Below, piece after piece: positions 27,156 to 36,115 of a stretch of 64,000 nucleotides of DNA (positions are counted from its first letter, which is position 1; every line of letters starts with the position of its first letter). Source of the DNA: JADHLK01 sp038131695 (lineage in GTDB: Bacteria; Pseudomonadota; Alphaproteobacteria; Puniceispirillales; Puniceispirillaceae). The notes beneath the pieces are model-generated. The model had not been told where the DNA came from, did no database searches, and was given only the letters and a program-made list of their open reading frames with translations. The stretch lies in assembly GCA_038131695.1 (NCBI GenBank), contig JAYPQA010000013.1:4938-68937 (forward strand), given 5' to 3'. Made by a program: the position numbers and the translations under genes.

Positions 27156-27956
27156 GTGACAGAATTCTGGTTCACATTCCCGGAAATTGATCCGGTTGCC
27201 ATTCAGCTGGGGCCGCTGGCGGTGCGCTGGTATGCGCTGGCCTATATTGTCGGGCTGGGGCTGCAATGGGCGGTGCTGGCCCGGCATTGCAAGCAGCCTG
27301 ATTCGCCCTTTGACCGTGAGCAGCTGGGCCGCCTGCTCAATGCCTGTCTGCTGGGTATTATTATAGGCGGGCGGCTGGGCTATGTGCTGTTCTACAATCT
27401 TGACTATTATCTTACCGCGCCATTGGATGCCTTGAAAATCTGGCAGGGCGGGATGTCCTTTCATGGCGGCTTTGCCGGGGTGATCCTGGCTGTTATCTGG
27501 ACGGCGCGCTCGGATAAAATCAATCTCCAGCAGCTATCAGACCGGGTGGCGATGGTTGCGCCGATTGGCATGGGGCTGGGGCGCGTGGCCAATTTCATCA
27601 ATGGAGAGCTTTACGGGCGCGTGACCAGCCATCCGGTCGGCATGATCTTTCCCGGTGGCGGCCCGCTCCCCCGCCATCCAAGCCAGCTTTATGAGGCTGC
27701 GCTGGAAGGGCTGGTTCTGGGCCTGCTTCTCTGGCTGGCGGTGCGGCGGGGCTGGCTGGACCGGCCCTGGGCGCTGACCGGGCTGTTTGCGCTGGGCTAT
27801 GGTCTCAGCCGCTTTGCCGTAGAGATGGTGCGCGAGCCGGACGCCCATATCGGTTTTGTGGCAGAGCTGGCAGCCCTCAATCTGACAATGGGCCAGCTCT
27901 TATCCTTGCCGATGATGGCTGTGGGGCTTTATTTGCTGGTCAGGCGAGCCGGATGA
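27156..27956 (+). CDS. lgt: Prolipoprotein diacylglyceryl transferase
   Basis: Inner-membrane enzyme that transfers diacylglycerol from phosphatidylglycerol to the lipobox cysteine of lipoproteins. 266 residues, about seven helices. The signature GRVANFINGELYGR (near residue 145) and the SFHGG active-site loop are intact. It starts with GTG. Its stop overlaps the next ATG (ATGA), starting the coupled run lgt-methyltransferase-pgeF. Confidence 0.96.
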   Translation: MTEFWFTFPEIDPVAIQLGPLAVRWYALAYIVGLGLQWAVLARHCKQPDSPFDREQLGRLLNACLLGIIIGGRLGYVLFYNLDYYLTAPLDALKIWQGGMSFHGGFAGVILAVIWTARSDKINLQQLSDRVAMVAPIGMGLGRVANFINGELYGRVTSHPVGMIFPGGGPLPRHPSQLYEAALEGLVLGLLLWLAVRRGWLDRPWALTGLFALGYGLSRFAVEMVREPDAHIGFVAELAALNLTMGQLLSLPMMAVGLYLLVRRAG

Positions 27957-29074
27957 CGCCTCAGTCTGATCAGCTGCGGGCCAGGCTGGCAGCCGCGGGG
28001 CCGATGCGGCTCAGCCAGTTTATGCAGATCGCGACCAGCGATCCGGAAATCGGCTATTACAGCCAGCCGGACCGTATCGGCAAGAGCGGCGATTTTATCA
28101 CCGCTCCGGAAATATCCCCCCTGTTCGGCGAGATACTGGCGGCCTTGCTGATCCATCTCTGGGAGCTGTCTGGCAAGCCGCCGGACGCGCTGGTCTTTGA
28201 GGCTGGTCCCGGCACCGGCCAGCTGATGGCCGATATGCGCCGCGTCTTTGACCGGCTGGCTCCGCCGCTTCACACGGCCCCGCTCTGGCTGCTGGAGGCC
28301 AGCCCGGCCCTGCGTGCGCGGCAAGCCGAACGGTTAAACGGTGCCGAGCTGCATTTTGCCGGCCAGATAGAAGAGGTGCCAGCCGGCCCGCTCTTTGGGG
28401 TTGGCAATGAATTTTTTGACGCGCTGGGTGTGGATCAGGCGATCTTTCAGGCGGGTAACTGGCATCACCGGCTGGTGGGGATGGTGGACGGGCACACTGC
28501 CTTTCTGCCCGGCCCGGCCTTGAGCGCGGCAGAAAAACAGGCTTTTGGCTGTGCCCGCCAGACCCCTCCAAAAGAAGGGATGATAGCAGAACACAGCCCG
28601 GCGGGTGAGGAAACCCTCAGCTATCTGGCGCGCCATATTGCCCGCCATGGCGGGGCTTTTTTGATTATTGATTATGGGGGCAGCCAGCTGAGCGGCAGCA
28701 GCCTGCAAGCTGTTCGGGCGCATGAAAAGGTTGATTTCCTCAGCCATGCCGGACAGGCTGACCTGACCTTTCTGGTGGATTTTGACAGGCTGGGCCAGGT
28801 TGCACGGGCAGAAGGGGCCCGCCTTGTCGGGCCGGTGGAACAGGGGGCTTTCCTCACCCGGCTCGGCATCAGGCAGCGCGCCGAACAGCTGGCCAGCCGG
28901 GCGGATGCGAAAACCCGCCACAGCCTGCGCGCAGCGATTGACCGGTTGACCAGCCCGGCCTGGATGGGCAGCCTGTTCAAGGTTGCCCTGCTGATCCCGC
29001 CGGGAGAGGGGCTGCCGCCCGGCTTCGCCGAAATTGCAGACAAAACCAAACCGGATCAGAAAAATGACAGCTGA
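27953..29074 (+). CDS. MidA/NDUFAF7-type SAM-dependent methyltransferase
   Basis: A 373-residue class I methyltransferase of the family whose mitochondrial member dimethylates an arginine of complex I NDUFS2. Markers: FMQIATSDPEIGYY, GDFITAPEISPLFGE, the SAM-binding FEAGPGTGQLMADM (near residue 85), GNEFFDALGVDQ, and IIDYGG. A role in complex I assembly is inferred from the family. It overlaps lgt by 4 bp and pgeF by 11 bp. Confidence 0.9.
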   Translation: MTPQSDQLRARLAAAGPMRLSQFMQIATSDPEIGYYSQPDRIGKSGDFITAPEISPLFGEILAALLIHLWELSGKPPDALVFEAGPGTGQLMADMRRVFDRLAPPLHTAPLWLLEASPALRARQAERLNGAELHFAGQIEEVPAGPLFGVGNEFFDALGVDQAIFQAGNWHHRLVGMVDGHTAFLPGPALSAAEKQAFGCARQTPPKEGMIAEHSPAGEETLSYLARHIARHGGAFLIIDYGGSQLSGSSLQAVRAHEKVDFLSHAGQADLTFLVDFDRLGQVARAEGARLVGPVEQGAFLTRLGIRQRAEQLASRADAKTRHSLRAAIDRLTSPAWMGSLFKVALLIPPGEGLPPGFAEIADKTKPDQKNDS

Positions 29075-29879
29075 CTGGCACTGGCACCAAGACCCGAACG
29101 GGCCGCTCTGGCTCGCCGATAATCGCTGGCTGGCCGCCGGTATCCGGCACGGCTTTTTCTCCCGCCGCGGCGGTGTGTCCAGCGGGGCCTATGACAGTCT
29201 GAATGGCGGGATTGGCTCAAAAGATGCGCCGCAGCTGGTCCGGCAAAACCGGGCGCTGGCAGCGGCTGCGCTGGGGCTGGACGCCTCGCAGATAGCCGGG
29301 CTCTATCAGATACATGGGCCAAAGGTTGTTGCGGCAGACCCGGACAGCCGGCCTGAGGCAGACGGGCTGATCACCAGCCAGACCGGGCTGGGGCTGATGA
29401 TTCTGACCGCTGATTGTGTGCCGGTTCTGCTGGCCGATAGCAAGGCCGGCATTGTGGCGGCCTGTCATGCGGGCTGGCGCGGGGCGCTGGCCGGTATTCT
29501 GGAGGCAACCCTCGCCGCCATGCAGGAAAAAGGCGCGCAGCTGGCCGATATCAGCTGCCGGATTGGCCCGGCGATTGCCGCGGCCTCTTATCAGATTGGG
29601 CCGGATATGCAGGCGGAACTGCTGGCAGGGGATCCGCAGGCCGAGAGCAGGCTAGCCCCCGACCCGGCCGCAGACAAAAAATATCTGTTTGACCTGCCGG
29701 GTTTTGTTGCAGACCGGGCGGGCCGCGCCGGGCTGGAGGATATAGCGGATTGCGGCTACGATACCTATGGCGATTCTGATCATTGGTTCAGCCACCGGCG
29801 GGCCACCCATGAAGCCGTGCCGGATACCGGACGGCTGATGGCCCTGATCAGCCTCGCTCAGATAGAAAGGCGCAGCTGA
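29064..29879 (+). CDS. pgeF: Peptidoglycan editing factor PgeF (YfiH/LACC1 family)
   Basis: A 271-residue copper/zinc oxidoreductase-like protein; in E. coli the family corrects misincorporated serine in peptidoglycan precursors. The metal site residues lie in LYQIHGPKVV, TADCVPVLLAD and ACHAGWRGALAG, and the C-terminus has CGYDTYGDSDHWFSHRRA. ATG 29064 is chosen over the upstream in-frame codon at 29034 because it gives the usual start and overlaps the previous gene by only 11 bp. Confidence 0.92.
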   Translation: MTADWHWHQDPNGPLWLADNRWLAAGIRHGFFSRRGGVSSGAYDSLNGGIGSKDAPQLVRQNRALAAAALGLDASQIAGLYQIHGPKVVAADPDSRPEADGLITSQTGLGLMILTADCVPVLLADSKAGIVAACHAGWRGALAGILEATLAAMQEKGAQLADISCRIGPAIAAASYQIGPDMQAELLAGDPQAESRLAPDPAADKKYLFDLPGFVADRAGRAGLEDIADCGYDTYGDSDHWFSHRRATHEAVPDTGRLMALISLAQIERRS

Positions 29880-29947
29880 TGCCGCATCTCTGGTTGTTTT
29901 TCGGTTTCTGTTTTCTGGGCTTGCTGGCTTCTTGCCTGATAATCTGA
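29879..29947 (+). CDS. Candidate 22-aa lipoprotein-like micro-ORF
   Basis: ATG overlaps the stop of pgeF (TGATG), so it would be translated by coupling. The product MPHLWLFFGFCFLGLLASCLII is almost entirely a signal-like hydrophobic stretch, with a lipobox LASC three residues from its end. If real it would be a minimal entericidin-like peptide, made downstream of the lgt gene that modifies such cysteines. At 22 codons, chance cannot be excluded. Confidence 0.25.
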   Translation: MPHLWLFFGFCFLGLLASCLII

Positions 29948-30033
29948 CTGACGCGCAGATTATGCCTTGTATGATGGCCAGCCGGTTGTTAAACACTTCT
30001 CATATCAGAGATGTGACAAAAATGTGAAACCAC

Positions 30034-30966
30034 ATGAAAATCCTGTCCTGCAATTCTAACAGACCCCTGGCCGAAGCCATCGCCGCCTATCTGGATGTGC
30101 CGCTGACCACGGCGGATGTGCGCCGCTTTGCCGATATGGAAGTGTTTGTTGAGATTCATGAGAATGTGCGCGGCGAGGATGTGTTTGTCGTGCAATCCAC
30201 CTCCTATCCGGCGAATGACAATATTATGGAATTGCTGGTCGCGCTGGATGCGTTGCGGCGTGGGTCAGCGCGCCGGGTCACAGCTGTCCTGCCCTATTAC
30301 GGCTATGCCAGGCAGGATCGCAAATCCGGCCCCCGCACACCTATATCGGCAAAGCTGCTGGCCAATCTGATTACCACAGCCGGAGCCGACCGAATCCTCA
30401 CTATTGACCTTCATGCAGCCCAGATTCAGGGCTTTTTTGATATCCCGGCAGACAATCTTTATTCTGCCCCGGTCTTTCGCAATGATATTGCCGAGCGCTA
30501 TACAGATGGCAAGCTGATGATTATCTCGCCGGATGTTGGCGGGGTGGTGCGCGCCCGCGCGCTGGCCAGCCGTCTGGATGCGGACCTGGCCATTATTGAC
30601 AAGCGCCGCCCGCGTGCCGGCGTGTCTGAAGTGATGAATATTATTGGGGATGTCGAGGGGCGCCACTGTATCATGGTGGATGATATTGTCGATTCAGGCG
30701 GCACGCTCTGTAATGCGGCCAAGGCGCTGATTGAGGCGGGCGCTCTGTCTGTAGATGCCTATGTAACCCACGGGGTGCTGTCAGGCGGTGCGGTCAGCCG
30801 GGTGGCCTCTTCCCCGCTGGACTCGCTGGTAACCACCGATTCCATTCAAGCCACCGAGGCTATGCGGGTCGCCAAGAATATCCGCCAGATTACCGTGGCC
30901 CCGCTGCTGGGAGAGGCTATCAAGCGCATCCATGAGGAGCGCTCGGTCTCCAGCCTGTTCAAGTAA
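30034..30966 (+). CDS. prs: Ribose-phosphate pyrophosphokinase
   Basis: A 310-residue enzyme making PRPP from ribose-5-phosphate and ATP for purine, pyrimidine, His, Trp and NAD synthesis. Markers: LSCNSNRPLAEAIAAYL, RRVTAVLPYYGYARQDRK, the catalytic-loop region VGGVVRARALA and the PRPP-binding CIMVDDIVDSGGTLCNAA (near residue 215). Full length and intact. It is transcribed ahead of rplY but a separate promoter is present for the latter. Confidence 0.97.
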   Translation: MKILSCNSNRPLAEAIAAYLDVPLTTADVRRFADMEVFVEIHENVRGEDVFVVQSTSYPANDNIMELLVALDALRRGSARRVTAVLPYYGYARQDRKSGPRTPISAKLLANLITTAGADRILTIDLHAAQIQGFFDIPADNLYSAPVFRNDIAERYTDGKLMIISPDVGGVVRARALASRLDADLAIIDKRRPRAGVSEVMNIIGDVEGRHCIMVDDIVDSGGTLCNAAKALIEAGALSVDAYVTHGVLSGGAVSRVASSPLDSLVTTDSIQATEAMRVAKNIRQITVAPLLGEAIKRIHEERSVSSLFK

Positions 30967-31036
30967 GCCAGCCCGGCAGGCAAGAGCGGACAGAGGGCCC
31001 GGCGGTCAGGCGGGATCCCCGCCCCCATAAAACATC

Positions 31037-31065
31037 TTGATATTGCAAGCAATTTTACCTATTGT
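31037..31065 (+). promoter_or_regulatory. Candidate sigma70 promoter of rplY
   Basis: TTGATA (31037-31042), a 17-base spacer and TATTGT (31060-31065), about 60 bp ahead of the rplY start. Spacing is ideal and it sits in the only AT-rich part of the gap. Confidence 0.5.
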
Positions 31066-31123
31066 TCCGCCACCTGTGCACCCCTGGAGGCACGGGTTTT
31101 TACATGGCATCAAGGAGACTACA

Positions 31124-31780
31124 ATGTCAGAAAATACTTTACTGAGCGCTGATGAGCGTTCTCGGGTCGGTAAGGGGTCCGCCCGTGCGGCACGCCGCGC
31201 AGGCAAGATACCTGCCGTCATTTATGGCGACAAGAAACCGGCTTTGGGCATAGAGCTTGAAGCGCGCGTGATTCGCAAAATCATCCATGAGCCGGGCATT
31301 TTCACCCGCTTGCTGGATATTGACACCGGGTCCGGCAAGCAAACCGTTCTGACCCGTGATATTCAACTGCATCCGGTAACAGATGAGCCGCTGCATCTTG
31401 ATTTCCTGCGTGTCAGCCAGTCCGCAATGGTTGCGGTTGCGGTGGGTGTGGAATTCATCAATGAGGATTCCTGCCCGGCGTTGAAAATTGGCGGCGTTTT
31501 GAATGTGGTGCGCTATGAGGTGGAGTTGAACTGTCCGGCCACCGCTATCCCGGAGAAGATTGTTGTTGATCTGGACGGTCTGAAAATCGGTGATTCGATC
31601 CATATCAGCGCGATTGAATTGCCCGAAGGGGTAACCCCGACCATTGCCGACCGCGACTTTACCATTGCAACGCTGGCCTCACCGGGCGGCGGTGTGAAGA
31701 ATGAGGAAGAAGAGGCGGCTGAAGCAGACGCAGCAGAAGCCGGCGGCGAGGCCGCAGAGGGCAAGGCTGAAGAAGAATAG
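31124..31780 (+). CDS. rplY: 50S ribosomal protein L25 (CTC form)
   Basis: A 218-residue L25/CTC protein binding 5S rRNA. The N-terminal L25 domain has GKGSARAARRAGKIPAVIYG; the C-terminal TL5-like beta domain has ADRDFTIATL. The final 25 residues are an acidic Glu/Ala tail, common in alphaproteobacterial CTC forms. AAGGAG lies 7 bases before ATG 31124. First gene of rplY-pth-ychF, a conserved order. Confidence 0.96.
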   Translation: MSENTLLSADERSRVGKGSARAARRAGKIPAVIYGDKKPALGIELEARVIRKIIHEPGIFTRLLDIDTGSGKQTVLTRDIQLHPVTDEPLHLDFLRVSQSAMVAVAVGVEFINEDSCPALKIGGVLNVVRYEVELNCPATAIPEKIVVDLDGLKIGDSIHISAIELPEGVTPTIADRDFTIATLASPGGGVKNEEEEAAEADAAEAGGEAAEGKAEEE

Positions 31781-31809
31781 GCCAGCCCCCTTGCTGAACC
31801 GACAACAGA

Positions 31810-31839
31810 CAGGCGGCAGGCCAAGGGTCGGGCCGCCTG
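31810..31839 (+). other. 8-bp hairpin between rplY and pth
   Basis: CAGGCGGC and GCCGCCTG pair perfectly around a 14-base loop, about 30 bp after the rplY stop and ending 24 bp ahead of the pth start. There is no proper T-tract, so partial attenuation or mRNA end protection is likelier than full termination. Confidence 0.4.
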
Positions 31840-31863
31840 ATTTGCCTGAACAGGAAGAATGCC

Positions 31864-32502
31864 GTGACATCCCAGCTTTGGGCCGGCCTTGGCAATCCGG
31901 GCACGCCCTATCAGAATAACCGCCATAATGCCGGCTTCCTGATTCTGGACAGGCTGGCACAGGATTATGACTTTGGCCCCTGGCGGTCAAAATTCTCGGC
32001 CCTGGTCAGCAGCGGGATGATCGGCGGGCATAAAATCTGGCTGATCAAGCCGCAGAATTTTATGAACCGATCCGGCCTGCCTGTCGCTGAGGCTCTGCGT
32101 TTCCACAAGATTGAGCCACAGGCACTCAGCGTCTTTCATGATGAGATTGACCTGGAGGCTGGCCGTTTGCGGGTCAAGCGGGGCGGCGGGCATGGCGGCC
32201 ATAATGGCTTGCGCGATATTGACCGGCATATTGGCCCGGACTATCAGCGCATCCGCCTTGGCATTGGCCGGCCCGCGCACCCGGAAGCAGTAGAAAAATG
32301 GGTGCTGCAGGATTTCTCCGCCGCCGAGCGGCAAGGCTGGCTGGCTGATTTTCTGACAGCACTGGCAGATGAGGCGGCCTTGCTGGCGGCGGGCGATACG
32401 GCCAGCTATGCCTCGCGCGTGGCCTGGCGGGCCCCGCCCCCCGAAGCAGCAAAGAAAACCACCGGTCCCGGCAATCAGCCAGACCCTTCAGATCAAGGAT
32501 AA
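31864..32502 (+). CDS. pth: Peptidyl-tRNA hydrolase
   Basis: A 212-residue enzyme that recycles peptidyl-tRNA dropped by ribosomes. GLGNPGTPYQNNRHNAGF supplies the catalytic Asn11 and His21; KPQNFMNRSG and FHDEIDLEAGRLRVKRGGGHGGHNG supply the substrate site and catalytic Asp. The start is GTG at 31864. Twelve bases separate it from ychF. Confidence 0.96.
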   Translation: MTSQLWAGLGNPGTPYQNNRHNAGFLILDRLAQDYDFGPWRSKFSALVSSGMIGGHKIWLIKPQNFMNRSGLPVAEALRFHKIEPQALSVFHDEIDLEAGRLRVKRGGGHGGHNGLRDIDRHIGPDYQRIRLGIGRPAHPEAVEKWVLQDFSAAERQGWLADFLTALADEAALLAAGDTASYASRVAWRAPPPEAAKKTTGPGNQPDPSDQG

Positions 32503-32514
32503 GGAAGAGCGATA

Positions 32515-33615
32515 ATGGGATTTAATTGCGGCATCGTCGGCTTGCCTAATGTCGGCAAATCCACCCTGTTCAATGCGCTGACCAAAACCGCAGCAGCTGA
32601 GGCAGCCAATTATCCTTTTTGCACGATAGAGCCCAATACTGGCCGCGTTTCGGTGCCGGATGCGCGTCTGGACAAGCTGGCCGAGCTGGCCAAATCAGAG
32701 CGCGTCCTGCCGACCCAGCTGGAATTTGTGGATATCGCCGGGCTGGTGCGCGGCGCCGCCAAGGGCGAGGGGCTGGGCAACCAGTTTCTGGCCAATATCC
32801 GCGAGGTGGATGCGATTGCCATGGTGCTGCGCTGTTTTGAGGATTCGGACATCACCCATGTTGAGGGCAGCATTGATCCGCTGCGCGATGCCGCCACGGT
32901 GGAAACTGAGCTGATGCTGGCCGATCTGGAATCGCTGGAGCGGCGCATGGCGGCCCTGGTCAAGAAAAAGCGCGGCGGCGACAAGCAGGCTGCTGATGAT
33001 CTGGTGCTGATGGAAAAGCTGCTGGCCTGTCTGGCAGAAGGGCAGCCGGCGCGGGCCGCAGACACGCTCAGCGCGGCAGAAACAGACAGGCTGCCGCAGC
33101 TGCAGCTGCTGACGGCCAAGCCGGTTCTCTATGTCTGCAATGTCAATGAAAGCGATGCCGCCAGCGGCAATCAGCTGAGCCGCGCAGTCGCCGAAAAAGC
33201 GGCAGCCGAACAGGCCAGCGCGGTTGTTGTCTCTGCGGCGATTGAGGCTGAGATTGCGACGCTGGACGAGGCTGATTCCCGTGATTTCCTGGATTCGCTG
33301 GGGCTGGAACAATCCGGGCTGGAGCGGATGATTGCCTCTGGCTACGGGCTGCTGGACTTGCTGACCTTTTTTACCGCTGGCCCGAAAGAGGCCCGCGCCT
33401 GGACGGTTGCCAAGGGGGCCACCGCCCCGCAAGCTGCGGGGGTTATTCATACCGATTTTCAAAAGGGTTTCATCCGGGCTGAGACTATTTCCTATGAGGA
33501 TTATATTGCCTGCGGCGGCGAGGCGGCAGCCAAGGATGCAGGCAAGATGCGCATTGAAGGGGCGGATTATCCGGTCAAGGATGGTGATGTCTTTCATTTC
33601 CGCTTTAATGTCTAG
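32515..33615 (+). CDS. ychF: Redox-regulated ATPase YchF
   Basis: A 366-residue Obg-related P-loop protein (OLA1 family) that binds ATP rather than GTP. Walker A GLPNVGKSTLF, switch VDIAGLVRGAAKGEGLGN, and the altered G4 motif CNVNESD in place of NKxD explain ATP preference. The C-terminal TGS domain ends DYPVKDGDVFHFRFNV. Ribosome-associated and linked to stress responses in other bacteria. Confidence 0.97.
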   Translation: MGFNCGIVGLPNVGKSTLFNALTKTAAAEAANYPFCTIEPNTGRVSVPDARLDKLAELAKSERVLPTQLEFVDIAGLVRGAAKGEGLGNQFLANIREVDAIAMVLRCFEDSDITHVEGSIDPLRDAATVETELMLADLESLERRMAALVKKKRGGDKQAADDLVLMEKLLACLAEGQPARAADTLSAAETDRLPQLQLLTAKPVLYVCNVNESDAASGNQLSRAVAEKAAAEQASAVVVSAAIEAEIATLDEADSRDFLDSLGLEQSGLERMIASGYGLLDLLTFFTAGPKEARAWTVAKGATAPQAAGVIHTDFQKGFIRAETISYEDYIACGGEAAAKDAGKMRIEGADYPVKDGDVFHFRFNV

Positions 33616-33711
33616 CCCCGCATAAGCGCCGCTGCGGGCAACGGGCTTGTCACAAAATCCTTAATCAGGCCATGCTTGGCAGGCACACAAAACCTGTTGG
33701 GGAGAGATGCC

Positions 33712-33954
33712 ATGATCAGCTGTTGTGATTGCCTTTATTGGAAACCAGCCGGAGCCAACCCGGATGAGGCCACCAGCGGCTTTTGCCGCTTTCATGCCCC
33801 GTCTGCTATCCTGCCTTATCAGGTTTCGGCGATGGATTTGGCTGAGCGGGACAAGTTTGAGCTGGGAGAGCGCGATATTCCGCCCCGCTCCATGCAGCCG
33901 CTGCATCCGATAACCAATGCGCTCTGGTCTTGCGGTGAGGGCAAGCCGGTATAA
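33712..33954 (+). CDS. Small cysteine-rich protein (80 aa)
   Basis: An 80-residue protein starting MISCCDCLYWKP, with Cys4, Cys5 and Cys8, then CRFHAP and a C-terminal LWSCGEG. The pattern C-x2-C-x2-W ... C-R-x2-x-P ... W-x-C-G recurs in small uncharacterised marine proteobacterial proteins and suggests a zinc or iron-sulfur site. GGGGAGAG precedes ATG 33712. No known function; it follows ychF and converges on the petC gene. Confidence 0.6.
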   Translation: MISCCDCLYWKPAGANPDEATSGFCRFHAPSAILPYQVSAMDLAERDKFELGERDIPPRSMQPLHPITNALWSCGEGKPV

Positions 33955-33988
33955 AAATCCCAAAAAGCCCCCCCAAAATAAAAACCCC

Positions 33989-34019
33989 AAAAAATAAACC
34001 CCCGGCCTGAAACCGGGGG
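33989..34019 (-). terminator. Rho-independent terminator of the petABC operon
   Basis: On the reverse strand CCCCCGG, a seven-base loop and CCGGGGG are followed by TTTATTTTTT. It lies 43 bp after the petC stop. Beyond it three further G-runs (5, 4, 7 and 3 G in all, counting the stem) continue on the reverse strand. Confidence 0.85.
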
Positions 34020-34061
34020 TCTGATACGCGAAGTCTGTCGCCTCTGGTTCTGGCCCGGCTA

Positions 34062-34824
34062 TCAGGCCTTTTTCACATCTGACCAGATGACCCGCATGGC
34101 GCGATAGGAAAAGCCCACCAAAACCAGCAGGAACAGCATGGTTGCCACGCCTGTGCGCTTGCGGGTTTCCATTGTCGGTTCAGCAGTCCAGGCCAGGAAT
34201 TGCACCAGATCGGCAGCGATTCCCTCGGCTGAGCTGTCGGCCCCGTCAGCATAGCTGACATCATCGCCATAGAGCGGCTGGGGCATCGCGATCATCTTGC
34301 CGCTATAGGCTGCGTTGTAATACATTCCCGTCCGGAACATCTGTTCCGTCCGGTGCCTCGCCATAAGAGGTCAGCAGCGAATAAAGGTAATTCGCCCCGT
34401 TTGCCCGCGCCTTGACAATCAAGGACAGATCCGGCGGCAAGGCCCCGTTATTGGAAGCTCTGGCCGCCTGATTATTGGCATAAGGTGCCGGAAACCGATC
34501 CGCAGGTCGGCCCGGGCGGGTGAACATCTCCCCGTCATCATCCGGCCCATCCTCAACATCATATTCTGCGGCAATCGCCTTGATCTCGGCCTCGTTATAG
34601 CCCAAATCACCCAGATTGCGGAAGGCTATCAAATCCAGCGAATGACACCCGGCACAGACTTCCTGATAGGCCTGAAAGCCGCGCTGCATCGCGCCCTTGT
34701 CAAAAGTGCCGAACGGGCCGGCAAAGCTCCAGTCGCGCTCTTTGACAAGCACATCGCCGCCGCCAGCGGCCAGAGCCGGCCCGGTCAAAAGGCTGATCAA
34801 TAAAGCTGTAAGAGACCTGCGCAT
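34062..34824 (-). CDS. petC: Ubiquinol-cytochrome c reductase, cytochrome c1 (one frameshift)
   Basis: About 254 residues. A signal peptide (RRSLTALLISLLTGPALAAGG) precedes the haem-attachment site CAGCHSLDLIAF, and GKMIAMPQPLYGDDV holds the methionine ligand. A C-terminal membrane anchor (GVATMLFLLVLVGFSYRAM) ends in VIWSDVKKA. The frame breaks near 34330, between TDVPDG and MYYNAAYSG. Electrons pass from the Rieske centre through this haem to soluble cytochrome c. Last gene of the operon; its ATG meets the petB stop. Confidence 0.92.
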
Positions 34825-36084
34825 CAGACTTTCTCCTTCGCGGCATTGGCCGCCGCTCCGGCCAGGGCAGACCCCCCGCCAAGCACCGGGCTGGATATGG
34901 ATTGTGGCAAGGCCCGCGGCGTCTCAAATACCGACAAGAGCGGCAGGAAGACAAGGAAATGCAGGAAATACCAGGCTGTCGCCACGCGGCTCAACACCAT
35001 AGACCTCTTCCGCCGGCTGGCCGCCCAGATACCCAGAGCTACGCAATCAATGGCAAACAGCCAGAAGAAAATCTTGAAAGCGGGCCGAAATCTGGCGGAG
35101 CGCACCGGCGATCTGTCCAGCCAGGGCAGCACAAACAGAACCGCGATAGCCCCGAACATGGCCAGCACGCCGCCCAGCTTGTCCGGCACCGCGCGCAAAA
35201 TCGCATAGAATGGCAGGAAATACCATTCCGGCACGATATGGGCCGGGTTTAGACGGTCCGCCGGAATATAGTTATCCGGATGACCCGCGAAATTCAGGAA
35301 GAAAAACAGACCGCCACTGACAAAACAGGCTCAAAAACACGCAGACAGACCGAAGAAATCCTTGATTGTGTAGTAAGGATGGAATGGAATAGTGTCCTTG
35401 CGGGCCGCTGGCATCAATGCCAATCGGATTGTTGGAGCCAAACCGGTGCAGGGCGATAATATGCAATATCACCACCCCGGCAATCAGGAAGGGCATCAGA
35501 TAATGCAGCGCAAAAAACCGGTTCAGCGTCGGGTTATCCACTGAAAAGCCGCCCCAGAGCAAGGTCACGATGGAATCCCCGACCAGCGGAATGGCCGAAA
35601 ACAGGTTGGTAATCACTGTCGCGCCCCAGAAGGACATCTGGCCCCAGGGCAGCACATAGCCCATAAAGGCGGTCGCCATCATCAAGAGCAGGATCACCAC
35701 ACCCAGCATCCACAAAAGCTCGCGCGGGGCCTTGTAAGACCCGTAATAGAGGCCGCGGAAAATATGGATATAGACAACAATGAAAAAGAAGCTGGCCCCG
35801 TTCATGTGAATATAGCGCAGCAACCAGCCATGATTGACATCGCGCATAATCCGCTCAACTGAGTCAAAGGCATGGTCCACATGGGGGGTATAGCTCATCG
35901 CCAGCACAATGCCGGTAACAATCATGATCACCAGCGTGATCCCGGCCAGCGAGCCAAAATTCCAGAAATAATTCAGATTTTTCGGTGTCGGATATTCATG
36001 CAGCTCATGATCCAGAAAGCTGAATATAGGCAACCGATGGTCAATCCAGCGCACAACAGGATTGGAAAATTGCTTGGCAGACAT
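34824..36084 (-). CDS. petB: Cytochrome b of the bc1 complex (several frameshifts)
   Basis: About 420 residues, eight membrane helices, two b haems. The first frame has MSAKQFSNPVVRWIDHRLP, the Qo-site GYVLPWGQMSFWGATVI and haem histidine contexts through LHRFGSNNPIGI. Between about 35400 and 35320 three runs are short (35398-35399, 35333-35337, 35322-35325). Restoring them recovers DTIPFHPYYTIKDFFGL and the loop AGHPDNYIPADRLNPAHIVPEWYFLPFY with the PEWY Qo motif. The final frame ends in a short Ala-rich tail. Confidence 0.93.
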
Positions 36085-36115
36085 CTTATACTTCCTCGCT
36101 TGTCACTTCTAAAGG

